A stretch of 64,000 nucleotides of DNA from Ahaetulla prasina (GCF_028640845.1 NC_080548.1:12233814-12297813), one strand, 5' to 3'. Positions 1-13,500 are shown, numbered from the stretch's first letter. The notes: generated by a model from the letters alone, not told the origin. Translations and numbers: made by a program.

Positions 1-205
1 GGCTTACACTATGTTAGCAATAGTCTTCATCCTATTTGTATATTTATATACAAAGTCAACTTATTGCCCCCAACAATCTGGGTCCTCATTTTACCTACCT
101 TATAAAGGATGGAAGGCTGAGTCAACCTTGGGCCTGGTGGGACTAGAACCTGCAGTAATTGAAGGCAGCTGTGTTAATAACAGACTGTCTTACCAGTCTG
201 AGCCA
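1..205 (-). repeat. tRNA-derived SINE with L2-like 3' end, truncated by window edge
   Basis: Reverse complement contains CAAGGTTGACTCAGCCTTCC, GGTAAAATGAGGACCCAG and GTGTAAGCC. It is the same family as 44056-44317, where the tail GCCCTGAGTCTTCGGAGAAG is also present. Confidence 0.75.
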
Positions 206-467
206 ACCTCGGCTGAAGAGGTTGTAGAAAAAAATGCTTTTAAAAGTCTCTGACGATCCCAGCTAAGCTGCGTGATCATCAGAGGCTTTTGTTTCTTTTA
301 AAAGCATTTTTTTTGGCCGAAGGAAAAAATGCTTTTAAAAGTAAAAAAAAAAACCTCTGATGATCGCGCGGCTCAGCTGGGCATGGGGTGTGGGCAGGGA
401 TTTTTGCTACCAGTTCTCTGAACCACCCGCTGGCGATCCAGTCTGAACCGGGAGCATTTCACCCCTG
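206..467. repeat. Foldback-rich interspersed repeat (family G), partial
   Basis: Shares GGTTGTAGAAAAAAATGC, TTTTAAAAGCATTTTTT and the end GGGAGCATTTCACCCCTGG with the longer copy at 26737-27393. Several short palindromes lie within it. Confidence 0.7.
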
Positions 468-607
468 GCATTAATGCATGAAACCTCACAAAAGCAGCAT
501 ATAAAATGTGTATCAGAGCAGTGATACATACAGCAAGAGTGATGAGTAAAATTATGAACAAAATTAAATGATGTATGAGCAGTTACTGGGGGGGCTATAC
601 ACCAGTT

Positions 608-1180
608 AGTCCTCGACAACCACAATTGACCTCAAAATTTCTGTTGCTAAGTGAGAAGTTTGGTGAGTGAGTTTTGCAAAGCTGGCTGAGGAATTCTGGG
701 AGGTGAAGTCCACAAGTCTTAAAGTTGCCAAGTTTGGACACCCCTGCCCTACAGCATTTCTGACAAATGGCAGTCCAATCTTTTCTTGAAAGTCTCAAGT
801 GATGAAGCTCTCACAACTCCTGAAGGCAACTTCTGTTCCATTGGTTGATTGTTCTCACTTTCAGAAAGTTCCTCCTCATTTCTAGGTTGAATCTTTCCTT
901 GATCAGTTTCCATCCATTATTCCTAGTCTGGCCTTCAGGTGTTTTGGAAAACAAGGGGATCACATGATCCCAGGACACTGCAACCATCATAAATATGAAC
1001 CGGTTGTCAAGCGGCTAAATTTTGATCATGTGGCCTTGGGAATGCCACAACAGTCATGAGTGTGAAAAGTGGTAATAAGCCTTTGTAACTTTGAACAGTT
1101 GTATGTTGCATCTTACAAAACATACAAAATGTACATCCGAACAGTTTACAAATGAACTGTGATAAGTCAAAGACTACTTG
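608..1180 (+). repeat. Tc-mariner-like MITE (family A) interrupted by foldback and CR1 pieces
   Basis: 608-660 and about 955-1180 are the two ends of a family whose consensus starts AGTCCTCGACTTA and contains CTGTTGCTAAG. Between them lie half of a hAT foldback (676-747) and a CR1 3'-UTR fragment on the minus strand (about 748-955). Confidence 0.65.
748..955 (-). repeat. CR1 LINE 3' UTR fragment
   Basis: The block that on the minus strand reads GATTGGACTGCCATTTGTCA, with the CTAGGTTGAATC and CCTTCAGGTG segments on the plus strand, is typical of amniote CR1 3' untranslated regions. Confidence 0.65.
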
Positions 1181-1400
1181 TACTTATGGCCAGATATCCA
1201 GATCATTTAACCATTGGGCAGCACTGCCCTTGAGATAATGTATTTCATGCAGAGATCCAGAGAACCTTCTGAGGGGGGAAATTCCATTCCAATACGATGC
1301 AAACTGTTTGAACTGTTAGGAGACTTTGAAAGGTTACTTTGAAAGGTTAGGAAAAGAAAAAAAACTCTGCTCAAGATCTAATTGGGCATCAGAATCATAC

Positions 1401-1536
1401 CTGATAATGTCCGTACTCGAAACACGCAGGGCTTGCTGATTGTGTCAGAATGTCGGATGTGTATCATTCCATTATATTCCGTGTTGGGATCCAAGTCAGT
1501 GATGTTCAATTCTTCATTATTTACAATTTGTTTCCA
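1401..1536 (-). CDS. IL22RA1: IL22RA1 coding exon 5 (C-terminal half of D2)
   Basis: Acceptor CTTGGCTTAG|TGGAAA, donor TTATCAG|GTATGA, phases 0 and 1, 136 nt. [12 protein letters not shown] aligns with human FFGLTPDTEFLG, and VFRVRTLS with MCRVKTLP. Only one cysteine (SKPCVF) remains of the pair expected in this half-domain. The next exon should encode the membrane helix and is outside the window. Confidence 0.92.
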
Positions 1537-4500
1537 CTAAGCCAAGAGGCGAGAAAGAGAAAGATGCGGTTTCCAAAACCAACTGAATGTCCACACAACA
1601 GAGGATCTATGGAGAGCTTGGGTACTTTGCAGAGGTGGGTTTCAGCAGGTTCTGACCAGTTCTGGAGAACCGGTAGCGGAAATTTTGAGTAGTTCGGAGA
1701 ACCAGTAAATGCCGCCTCTGACTGGCCCTGCCCCCATCTATTCTCTGCCTCCTGAGTCCCGGCTGATCGGGAGGAAATGGGGATTTTGAAGTATCCTTCC
1801 CCTGGGATGGGGTGGGAATGGAGATTTTACAGTATCCTTAGCCTGCCACGCCCACCAAGCCACGCCCACCAAGCGACACTCACCAAGCGACACCCACAGA
1901 ACTGGTAGTAAAAATTTTTGAATCCCACCGGTACTTTGGGTAATTTTGGATTCCTGATTCTAGTATGGCTAGTGCAGCTCCCTGATCCAGCCTATTACCT
2001 CGTCTTCTTTGACCTCTCCCCTTCCTCTAATCCTGTTTTTATTTACCAAGCCAGGCCCCCAATTTCCCCCTGTTTAGCCTCCAAGCATTATAAAAAGAGG
2101 GTGGGGCTTTAACTGTATTATTTTTATAATTTTAATCTTAAAGTATTCCGATTTTAGTGTTAATTTTGCTGATTATATTGTATCTAAGGTACTCTGCGGG
2201 AGATGGGCGGTTACAAAACATGAAAAATAAATAAGCAAACAGATAGATACATAAATAATAGTTGTGGTCCCCATTTTGATTTTATTTAATCCTCCGGAGG
2301 ACATCCCTGCACGATTCTTTTAAAGCTTATTGGACATTTGCAGCTGGTTTTTGATTGTAATAAAGGTTGGATTTGATTTAGGCTTATTGTATCATGTGCC
2401 TTAAAGGTAAGTCAGTAATCATTTGTGCGTCCCCTTTCTTACCTTCGGCTGGGTCTTTGCGTCGAACAATATTATTTCGTACTGGAACTTAATGTCAAGT
2501 TGGTTGAAAATGTCCACTACGGTCAGAGAGGAGTTATTTTCATCCTTCAAAGGTGTGTAAGGAGGCTGAATAACAAACTTGATGGACCGAATGCTGGGTG
2601 TATACTTTACATCAATATTCTCAATATTAACTAAAAAAAAGGAAGGAAGGAAGGAAGGAAAGAAAGAAGGAAGGAAGGAAGGTAAGAAAGAAAAAAAAGG
2701 AGAATTTGTTTCGTACTAATGATAAATTGTAGTGTAGCATCTGAGTTTAATTGTTTTCTTGCAGACATTTCATGACCCAACTAGGTAACGTCTTCATGCT
2801 AAATGTTAGATTCGGGCAATAACGAGGCAGGAGACCAGATGAGTAACAACAGCTCTTTACTATATGGTGAACCCAGCAACTGCAAACGGTAAAAACCCCT
2901 CCTTATATACAGTTCAGCTGGAGGCTATCAGCCAATTAGCAACGTGCTATTTCCCGCTCTATTTTCCCTCCAAAACCCTTAAAGATACATTACACTCCTC
3001 CCCTCCCAGAAAACTTTTTACCCCTATTTACATAAAATGAATAATTATTTTTCAACGTAGTCACGTAAGTACGCAGGGCGTCTCCTAACTCTTTCGGACC
3101 TGCGCAGTTCATTTTCTGGGAGTGAGTCGAGCTGGCCGGAGGGACTGTTCGTTCCTCTCAGCTCCTCCTCCAGGCCATCCGGCCTTGGATTACTTGCAGA
3201 GTCGTTCCTGCTTTCCTTCGGAGGGACCGGTTGGTGTCGCTGGAACTCAGATAAGTCCTGCGGTTTGCTCGGGTTTGAGTTAGCTGTGGATTCAATTATT
3301 GGATAGTCAGGGCCTGTTTCGTCTGTTTCTAGACTGGTGGCTATTCTTTTCCTTAATTGGTCTATGTGGCGTTTCCAAACCCGGCCATCCTCTATTTCTA
3401 CGAGATATGATTTGGGCCCGGTTGTTTCTAGGATTGTTCCCTTTTTCCAGCTTGGGCCTTCACCATAATTGTGTGCCCATACGGAACTCCCTACTGTCAA
3501 TTCTCTTGTTTTGCCCGGTATTGTTTTGTACCCGTCTGGTGTGTAGTTCGGGTTTAACCGGTCTAACGGGCATCTAAGCTTTCTCCCCATCAGTAGCTCT
3601 GCTGGGCTGCGGCCAGTCGCTACACAAGGGGTTCTGTGTTGTACCGCTAAGAAGGTGTCAATTTTTTAATTGCCAATCCCCGGGTCTGATTCTGGACAAT
3701 GCCTCTTTTGCGCTCCGGACGAAAACGCTTCTGCAGGGCCATTCGTCGCAGGGTGGAAAGGCGCCGAGAGGACATGTCGGATGCCCTCCTCCGCCAAGTA
3801 CCCCTCAAAAAGGGTCGCCGTGAACTGTGGCCCGTTGTCTGAAACGAGTGTGTCTGGTAACCCGTGTGTTACAAAAAGGTGCCGCAGGACTGAAATTACA
3901 GCCTCTGCGGTCATGGATTTCATTAGAATGATTTCCAGCCATTTGGAAAATGCGTCTACCACCACTAAGAATGTTTGGCCGTGGAACGGGCCGGCAAAGT
4001 CGATATGGATTCGGGACCATGGGCCCTGGGGTTTCTCCCACTCTCGGATTGGGGCCGTTGGTGGTAGTGGTCTGGATTCCTGGCATGCTTGGCATTTCCC
4101 AACCCTATCGCTAATCTCCATGTCCATCAAGGGCCACCACACATAGCTCCTGGCTAAACCCTTCATTCTCACGATCCCAGGATGGCCTTCGTGCAGAAGT
4201 TCCAGAACTTTTTTCCGCAATTTCTCTGGGACTACCACCCTATCCCCCCAGAGCAGACACCCCCCTTGCACCGACAATTCCCCGCGCTTTTTTACAAATT
4301 CCCTAAAACGCTCACCCGCAGCGGGCCATCCTCTTGCACCCAACCCATTACAGTCCTTAATGTAATGTCCTTAAGAAGCCCGAGCCACCTCCTTGGAAGT
4401 GACTGGACCAGAGTCCAAAGAGTCAATTAACAAGACGGGTGTGCCCGGAGTGGGGTCTTCGATAGTCGCTGGTAAAGGGCATCTGCTCAAGGCGTCTGCA

Positions 4501-7500
4501 TGCCCTAACTCCTTTCCTGGCCGATGTAGCAGTTTGTACGAATATGCAGCCAGAAAGATAGTCCATCGGGTCAATCTGGGCGAAAGTGCCACGGGCGTTG
4601 GGCGGTCGCCCGCCAGCAACCCTAGCAAGGGTCTATGGTCTGTGACGATTTCGAAGTCGCGACCGAAAACATATTCATGGAACTTCTTTACCCCTGAGAC
4701 TATGGCCAAGGCTTCCCTATCCAACTGACTATAGTTCCTTTCAGCTGAGGACATTGTTCGGGAGTAAAACGCTATAGGGGCTTCTGTGCCATTTGGCAGC
4801 CTGTGGCTGAGCACAGCCCCCACCCCGTAAAGGGATGCATCACAAACTAGCACCAATGGTAGTGTGCTATTGTATTGTATCAATAGTCTATCGCTAGACA
4901 GGAGGTTTTTTATTGCTTCGAATGCTCTAGCTTCCGCCTTTCCCCAAGACCATGCAGCATTTTTTCCTAGTAATTTGTGTAGCGGTTCGGCTATGGTAGC
5001 CTTGTTTTTTAAAAAGACCGCGTAAAAATTTACCAGACCCAAAAACGCCTGCAACTCTGTTTTGTTTTGGGGTGCTGGGGCCTTTCTGATTGCCCTAACC
5101 TTGCTCTCAGTGGGTGGATCCTCCCTGTCTACCCGGTAGCCCAGGAATTCTACGGATCCTACCCCGATCTGGCACTTGTTTAATTTGACTTTTAAACCGG
5201 CGGACCGGAAAATACTTAAAACTTTTCTCAGCCGCACCCCAAGTTCTTCCATATTGTTGGCGGATACCAGTACGTCATCAAAGTACGGTACCACCCCGGG
5301 GAGCCCCTGCAGAAGCCGCTCCATTAAATTTTGAAATAATCCTGGTGCCACACTGACCCCAAATTGTAACCTGGTGCATTTGAAAGCACCCCTGTGCGTT
5401 ACGATTGTTTGAGCTCGCCGTGCTGCTATCTACGGGTAACTGTTGATAGGCTTGGGCCAAATCTAGTTTAGCAAAACCTGCCCTGCCCTAACGAGTGTAG
5501 CAAGTGTTGTACCACAGGACGGGTAAGCGCTTTTTTACAAAGCTTTGTTAAGCGTCGCCTTGTAATCGGCGCAAATCCTGACTGACCCGTCTGGTTTCAC
5601 TGGGGTGACTATTGGCGTCTCCCACTTCGCATGATCGACTGGCACTAGTATCCCCTGGCTTACTAGCTTGTCCAGTTCCCGGTCAATCTTGGGCTTCAGG
5701 GCGAAGGGAACCCTCCTAGCCTTTAAACGGATAGGGGCAACTTGAGGGTCTAGATTGAAGGAGATAGGGGTCCCCTTGTACTTGCCCAGGCAGTCTTTGA
5801 AAACGTCCTCGAACTCCTTCATAAGTTCGTCCTTGAGGTCGACTTCATTTCGGAAGACTCCGGTCACTCCCATGCCCAATGCCCGGAACCAGTCTAGTCC
5901 CAACAAACTCGGCAGAGTCCCATCGACGATGGTGATGGGCAGAGTTTTTTCGAACTGTCCATACTTGACGTGGACTGTCGTTGCCCCTCGGACAGGGATC
6001 CTGTTCCCTTGATAGTCCTGCACTCGTAGCTTCTGTGGCCGCAGTTTGCGCTTCGCGATAGCCGGCAGGTTTTTTTTCTAAGTTGCTCCAGGACATGATC
6101 GTAATTGAAGATCCAGTGTCCACTTCCATTCGGCACGGCACTCCTTCGATGAGTGTTTTAACAAAGATTTTTTTTTCTAGGCGTGTTGATGCCTGGCCCA
6201 CTCTCACGGCGGTCTGATTCAACTTCGCGCCTTTTTTTCCTTGACCAATCCCGGGCCGTTTCACGGTTCCTGCGCTTTGATTGGTCGGTTTGAATTTTTG
6301 GCGGGAAGGTTGGGGCGCTCGGCAGGCTTTCGCGATGTGCCCTTTTTTTTCACAACGCCGACACGTGGCATCCCTAAATTTGCAATGTTGCCGTTGGTGT
6401 TGGCCCCCGCAACTCGCGCATTCACCCCGGTCGTCCCTCTCCGGCCTCCCGGTGTGGAAGACTTCTTCCTCTTCCTCCTCTTCCGACTCGGCCTGGACTT
6501 CCTCGTTGTGGACCGGGGTTGTTTTCGCTGCCGCCCCTGGCGCGACCGGCTTTTGTAGTGTTTCTGCCGCTTGGGTAGACATCTCGTGAGCCCTTGCCTC
6601 GTCCAGGGCGATTGCGAGCGTTAGGTTGCTTCTGGACAGCAGCCGCCGTCGCAAACGGATGTCCCTGACCCCGCAAATTAGTTGGTCAAGCAACGCGTCT
6701 TCCAAGTCTCGGTACTCACAATGGTTCGCGGCTTTCCTCAGTGCTGCCATGTACACACTGATGGACTCGCCCTCTTGCTGCATGTGCTGCCTTAATTCGA
6801 ACCGTTGAACGAACTTGGAAGGCGTTGGTGCATAGTGGGCTTTCAAAACGGTCTGCAGAGTTTGCCACGGTACCGCCTGTACCGGCGTTGGCTCAGAAAG
6901 CGATTCCGCGGTGTCAAAAACCTCGGGACCGCAGTGACTCAGGAAGTACGCCCGTTTCCTGTTGTCCGAGACTCCTTGGAGCTTGTTGGCTTCGAGGAAA
7001 CACTCGAAGCGAGCCATGTATGACCCCCATTTTTCTTTGGCTGGGTTGAATGGCGCTGGCGGTGTATAGCTGGACATCGTTGCTAACCGCCCTTATTTTG
7101 CTGGGTTCGTTCCTGGTGCTCTTTTGCCTCGAGATCCCACCTTCGTCGCCAGTGTTAGATTCGGGCAATAACGAGGCAGGAGACCAGATGAGTAACAACA
7201 GCTCTTTACTATATGGTGAACCCAGCAACTGCAAACGGTAAAAACCCCTCCTTATATACAGTTCAGCTGGAGGCTATCAGCCAATTAGCAACGTGCTATT
7301 TCCCGCTCTATTTTCCCTCCAAAACCCTTAAAGATACATTACACTAAAAGTGAGTAGGGTTAACAGAGAGCAAACCCTTCTTCCTTCTAGCACAGATGAT
7401 GTTACCTAGTTGGATCATGAAATGTCTGCAAGAACACAATCAAGCTCTGAGAGCACAAAAGACCACACCATTATACCCTGAGCTAGAAATAATTTCTTCT

Positions 7501-7825
7501 ACTCATAAACTCTACTTTGAGATGTTAGAAATGAGTGGCACTATTTATAAAGCATCTTTAACCAGGTTAGTCTCACTCTACTGATAATCAGCAGCATCTA
7601 CATGGACTGATTAAAAAAAGTCAAGATGTGGTTGTAACTACAAAATTGTAGCCCTGCTGTTTTATATGTGTGTGTGAAGTCAACACAAACACGAAGAGGG
7701 GAGATTTAATTGCAATCATGATCATCATCTTGAGTTTTTTGACATCCCCTTCATGGACACCACTGGAGTTAATGTTCATGCATCATATTTTATACTTATT
7801 TAAGTGCCAAACATCCAATGAATTA

Positions 7826-7881
<56 letters not shown>

Positions 7882-7895
7882 ATCTATCTATCTGG

Positions 7896-7944
<49 letters not shown>

Positions 7945-7986
7945 ATCTATCTATCATCTATCTATCTAGTTATCTATCTAGATACC

Positions 7987-8079
<93 letters not shown>

Positions 8080-8111
8080 GTTATCTATCTATCTTTATCT
8101 ATCTATCTATC

Positions 8112-8142
<31 letters not shown>

Positions 8143-8149
8143 ATCTATC

Positions 8150-8202
<53 letters not shown>

Positions 8203-8213
8203 CCTATCTATCT

Positions 8214-8266
<53 letters not shown>

Positions 8267-8440
8267 CACCCATCTATCTCCAACCATCCATTTATCAACC
8301 CATGTCTCTCCTTCCTTCCTTCCCTCCCTCCCTCTCTCCCTCTGTATATGTGTGTATGTGTGTGTGTACATATTTATATACATCCACCTGTCCACTCACA
8401 GTCTATCACCTCTCTCTTGTCTATCTATCTATCTATCTAC

Positions 8441-8481
<41 letters not shown>

Positions 8482-8514
8482 CATCCATCCATCCATCCAT
8501 CCATCCATCCATCC

Positions 8515-8549
<35 letters not shown>

Positions 8550-8629
8550 CATCCATCCATCCATCCATCTATCTATCTATCTATCATCTATCTATCTATC
8601 TAGTTATCTATCTAGCTACCATCTACTTA

Positions 8630-8685
<56 letters not shown>

Positions 8686-10475
8686 TTATCTCCATCCATC
8701 CATCCATCCATCCATCCATCCATCCATCCATCCATCCAGTGTCTGTCTGTCTTTTTCCTTTTTGAGATTGGAAGCCATCCTTTCTGTCTTTTCACAATGA
8801 TCTATGAAGTCAAAAGAGTGCTGCTTCCCCCTTGTCACTTTAGCCTTTACATTTAAGGTTTATCATGGTTTTTTAAAAATCTTTATAGTTTAGCAGGTTG
8901 TACAAATCCAAGCCATTTACCAAGTGTGTGCTTCATTGGGCCAACCCAGAAGATGACTCCATTCACACAATCCACTTAACCAGTTATCACTCTCTGGAAT
9001 CACCCCATATATTGAACTATAATTAAATGACATGGGTTCACGCACAGCAGGCTAAGTACACAAAAAATAAGCTTAGCCTGTTGTGAGAATGCAGTTGCTG
9101 GCTTTATAACTGATTATGTTAAATGTCATGGCGACATGCTTTTCTTTTATCCATTGTGACTAAAGAAGGTCTACTTTATGGTAGATAGCAAAGAAAATTA
9201 GTGAAGAATTGGTGCAGCTTAAAATATTTCAGAAATCCTTAACAAGAGTCTTATTTACTGTAGTTCATATCTGTGTTTGTTTCTTTTTTCAAATTATTCT
9301 TCCTCAAAAAAAGGCAAAATATAAAAGTATCATGATTGTAATGACATAAATCTCCTTTTTAAACCCATGAATTACTTCCGTTAAATATCAGTAGCCAAAG
9401 GACAGTCCTGCCCTTGTTTACAAGGACTTCCGTTTCTGCTTCTTTTATTGTTTACTACATTTATGGGTACCTTTGCTTATCCAACTGGTGCCCCACCTTT
9501 TTTGGAAGAAACTCAAATCAGCTGGCAATTTTAAACATTAGAAACTATCTTAGCTGATCAATAAAACAAAGGTATCACAAGGGATAATAAAAAGTTTAAA
9601 ATGGAAGCACTAAACAGCTGCTTGACAAATGGAAACTGACTCAGTAGAAATGCTAATTCCGCCTGTCACGGAGGGTTTGACTGGAAGGTGTCTTTCTGAG
9701 GAAAAGATGACACTTTTAGCAGGCTACATGTCATGAACAAACACGCTGGAGATCCAGAATTCTCCCAGTTTCCAGCCCAATTCATGAGAAGCACTTACTG
9801 ACTTCAATAGGACAGAATCTCGAGGACTGAAACCAGTCAGAGATGCAACAGTTGGGGACCAGAGCTCTCACTTCGGCAACGTAGCGTTCGGTGAAATTTT
9901 CAGTCTCGTGAGTGAGATTGCAGATATTCTGGGTGATATTTTGGCACTCGGGTTTACTCTGCCAGTTCTTGTGGCCATACCTGTGAGCGAACCAGACTAT
10001 TATTCACAATAGGCTTTGCACGTGATATACAGGTGTAGACCAGAAACTGGTGGACAGCATTCAAAATGATTAAAAGACGAAGTAGATATGGGTCAAGGTA
10101 GGTGACTCCCAATCCTGAATTTACCAAAACTGAGTGATGGGACAGAAGGTGCAGCCTTCTGATGGCTTGACCGGGGGTGGGTTTCAAAACCAGTTTGCTC
10201 GTGAGTGGGCATGCGCAGAAGGGTCCGGGCGGGTGGGCGAAGCCTCCTGCTGTTGCCACGGCTACTGGTTCGCCCGATCCGTCTTGACCCATGGCACAAT
10301 GAATCATCACTCCACCACATCTTGTAGAAACTATAACTATTTTTAAGTTTGCAACCCATGCAGACATTAAATCTAATCAGTTTGATAGGTTATGAAACTT
10401 ATTTTCTGGTTGAGTTCACATAACACACATACATTCATATCAAAATAGTTCCTTGGTTAGTTTTGTGCATTCATG

Positions 10476-10511
<36 letters not shown>

Positions 10512-13500
10512 AGTCAGTCAGTCAGTCGGTCGGTCAGTCAATCAATCACTAGCTATCTTGGATGAATAGGTAAATATGCTTCTTCTCCAAGTCTTTGGGT
10601 ATAATGAAATAATAGCTTAGTTAATTCTGACTATGGCAATATTTCCCAGCCTTGGCAACTTTAAGATATGTAGAATTCCCAGAATTCCCCAGCCAGCATT
10701 CTGGCAGCTGAAGTCAATATATCTTTAAAGTTGCTAAGGTTGGGAACTAGTGGGTTATGATTTCGTTGTGGAACGAGTGAAGCAGGCTTACGGTCTGGAA
10801 ATGTCTCAGTGAGTCATAGAATTCTGGCCTATATTATTTCCCTGTGCTAGACAAATTGTAGCTTTTCCTAAAAAGCATGCTAGAAATCTTCCAATACTAT
10901 CATTTTTTCTGGTTCAGAATTCCAAAGGTGCAAATGTTACCATAATGTTGATGACACTGAACTTCTCCAGCAACAGCACCCTGATAAGCAGATAAGCAGG
11001 GATTAACACCAGACAAACAAACAGCAAACAGTTCCCTAGTCAAGGAACTACCAAGGACAATATCACACTCCCCTCAAGAGGCAGGGCAGGCTACTCTATA
11101 TAAATAGGGTGTAAACCCACACTCACTCACACTGGTGATGCTATTTAATTGGGTATTGAAACAGCTGCAAACAAACAAACAAACAAGCTCAACCAGCACC
11201 AAGAGCTCCACATATAGACATGCTTCGTACAGCCCTTTTCCTATGATAATGTATCATCATCATCATCATTTATTCAAAATTATAATACCCATCCAACGCC
11301 AAAGGACTTTGGGCAGTGTTTAATTGGTGAAGTGCACCGTGCCATTTAGAAAGCAGTATACATTTTGAATAACTTAAGGTTTGGTTCAAATTATTTCCTC
11401 CCCCCCCCCCATTTCAACCCTGAGCTACAAATATTCTCCTTTATGGGGTTAATAAAGAAAGCATATCTAGAGGAGAGTCTCAACAAGGCAAACAACATTT
11501 GAACTTTTCATCACAGTGCAGAACGAACTGCCCTTAGCCCAGTGATGAAATCCAATTATTTTTACTACCGGTTCTGTGAGCGTGGCTTGGCGGGCGTGGC
11601 GTGGCGGGCGTGGCTTGGTGGGCGTGGCAGGGGAAGGATACTGCAAAATCTCCATTCCCTCCCCACTCCAGGGGAAGGATATTGCAAAATCTCCATTCCC
11701 ACCCCACTCTGGGGCCAGCAAGATGTGGTATTTGCCAATTCTCCGAACTACTCAAACTTTCCGCTACCACTTCTGCAGAACCTGTCAGAACCTGCTGGAT
11801 TTCACCCCTGCCTTAGCCCCAAAGGTCAATGGTTGCTCTGAAGGGAAGAAAACAGGTATCATATTTACTCTGGAATTAAAATAAAGTATATACACTTAGA
11901 GCAGGGGTGAAATCCAGCAGGTTCTGACAGGTTCTGGAGAACCGGTAGTGGAAATTTTGAGTAGTTTGGAGAACCAGCAAATACCACCTCCGACTGGCAC
12001 CAGAGTGGGGTGGGAATGGGGATTTTGCAATATCCTTCCCCTGGAGTGGGGTGGGAATGGGGATTTTGCAGTATCCTTCCCCTGGAGTGGGGTGGGAATG
12101 GGGATTTTGCAGTATCCTTCCCCTGAAGTGGGGTGGGAATGCCACGCCCACCAAGCCACACCCACATAACCAGTAGTAAAAAAAATTGGATTTCATCACT
12201 GACTTAGAGTATTCGGTATACTCCCTGAATAAGGGAAGCCCATGGATAGCAGAGGTTACTTTTAAACCAACATTAGCTTCCCCAAGCAACACTGTTATCC
12301 CCTTATAGCTTCTCAAAAAAAACCAGAGTTCAAATCACAGAACTCCTTATTCTAAGCCAAAGAAAAGTATAACTTCAGCTGCTTTCAGCACAAGCAGAGA
12401 TTATTTATGATCATTATTTAAGCAAGAATTGTTGTTTTAGAATCTATCAAACAGAACAGCAGAATAGCAGATCAATAGAATAAAGAATAACAGACTAACA
12501 GAGCTGGAAGGGACCTTGATAGTCTTTTAGTCCATATAAAGCAACAGATAAGCTTCTTTTGATCTCAAAAGGAGACGTAATGATTTAGCTACTTCACTTT
12601 TGCTGGAAAATGTCTGGGTTGACTATAATCTCTTTGTTTTTTAGAGTTAAAACTTTAATGGATGTCTTTCATCCATAAGTTTGGATTTGAATTCAGAACC
12701 GAGGTCAGATTGGGTGCATGCATTCCTTAGGGGTTTCTCCATCACATTGGAACTGGTGAAGACTCTAACTGGGAACTGATAAGAGGCTCAGCCAAGGCAG
12801 CTACAAATTTCTCATCGCATTTGCACAGCACCCTAAACTGGGCTAGTTTTAATTCTCTATGTGCGCATATGCATGGATTTTAGTGTGTTGCGTGAATTCC
12901 ACATAGTTCAGTTTATAATTTAGTGAATTGTAGGTCACAGCAGGGCACCATGTGTAATTGGCATAATTCAAAAACTGAATTATGTGTTGCAAGTCACAGT
13001 GTCAGTGGAAAAGAGGAAAATTAATCATTAGAAACATTTTAAGGTCTTTGTCTACTGATTTTTAGCAATGGATTTTGATATGCATTTGGGGAAATTTTGA
13101 CCTTTCTTTTTTAACCCGAAGATAAGAAAAGGGTTTTTTTAATATGTTGTTCAAATTTCCTGCATTTCCTATCTGATTATTTACATTAATGCATTCTTCT
13201 TCTCTTTAAAAAAAATCCACTTATAATGCAATATTGTATGTTCATTGGTAGCATATTAACATGTGGCTTTACATTTCATAATCTTGTATGATACAGTAAA
13301 CTTGATACTGAAGGGCAGGGATTAAGTTTCATTTTAAAAATTTCCTCTTGAATCTGCACACAACCTAACACTTCTTCCTCTGTCAGCACAACAACTATCA
13401 TTGTTTACCAGCAGTCCTCAAGTTACAAAATTTGTTTAATGACCGTTCAAAGTTACAAATTGCATTGAAAAAAGGGAAAACAGAGTTCATGTAACAACCG

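Larger units (their letters stand above)
2804..7343 (-). mobile_element. Mag-clade Ty3/gypsy LTR retrotransposon, full length, frame-broken
   Basis: 4540 bp from LTR to LTR, inserted in intron 3 of IL22RA1 in the same transcriptional sense as the gene. The two 191-bp LTRs (2804-2994 and 7153-7343) are identical by eye, begin TG and end CA on the minus strand, and are flanked by a 5-bp duplication CTAAA (2799-2803, 7344-7348). The order gag - protease - RT - RNase H - integrase is Ty3/gypsy. Two zinc knuckles in gag and a tRNA-Ser-like primer site fit the Mag clade. No envelope-like gene is seen. The coding region is interrupted by at least two frameshifts and by stop codons, so this copy is probably not autonomous. 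Confidence 0.92.

Noticed and set aside
373..561. Hydrophobic open frame (FIILLITLAVCITALIHILY) that could be the missing IL22RA1 membrane exon, with a GTGAGG donor-like site
   Set aside because: A stop codon lies where the exon should begin in that frame, no Box1-like PxxPxSL segment follows, and the frame runs into a repeat. The phase required after exon 5 does not fit.
2425..2634. Plus-strand open frame of 69 codons
   Set aside because: Shadow of IL22RA1 exon 4, which is on the minus strand.
7818..8800. Open frames of 150-261 codons
   Set aside because: They are translations of ATCT/ATCC microsatellite (YLSI and HPSI repeats).
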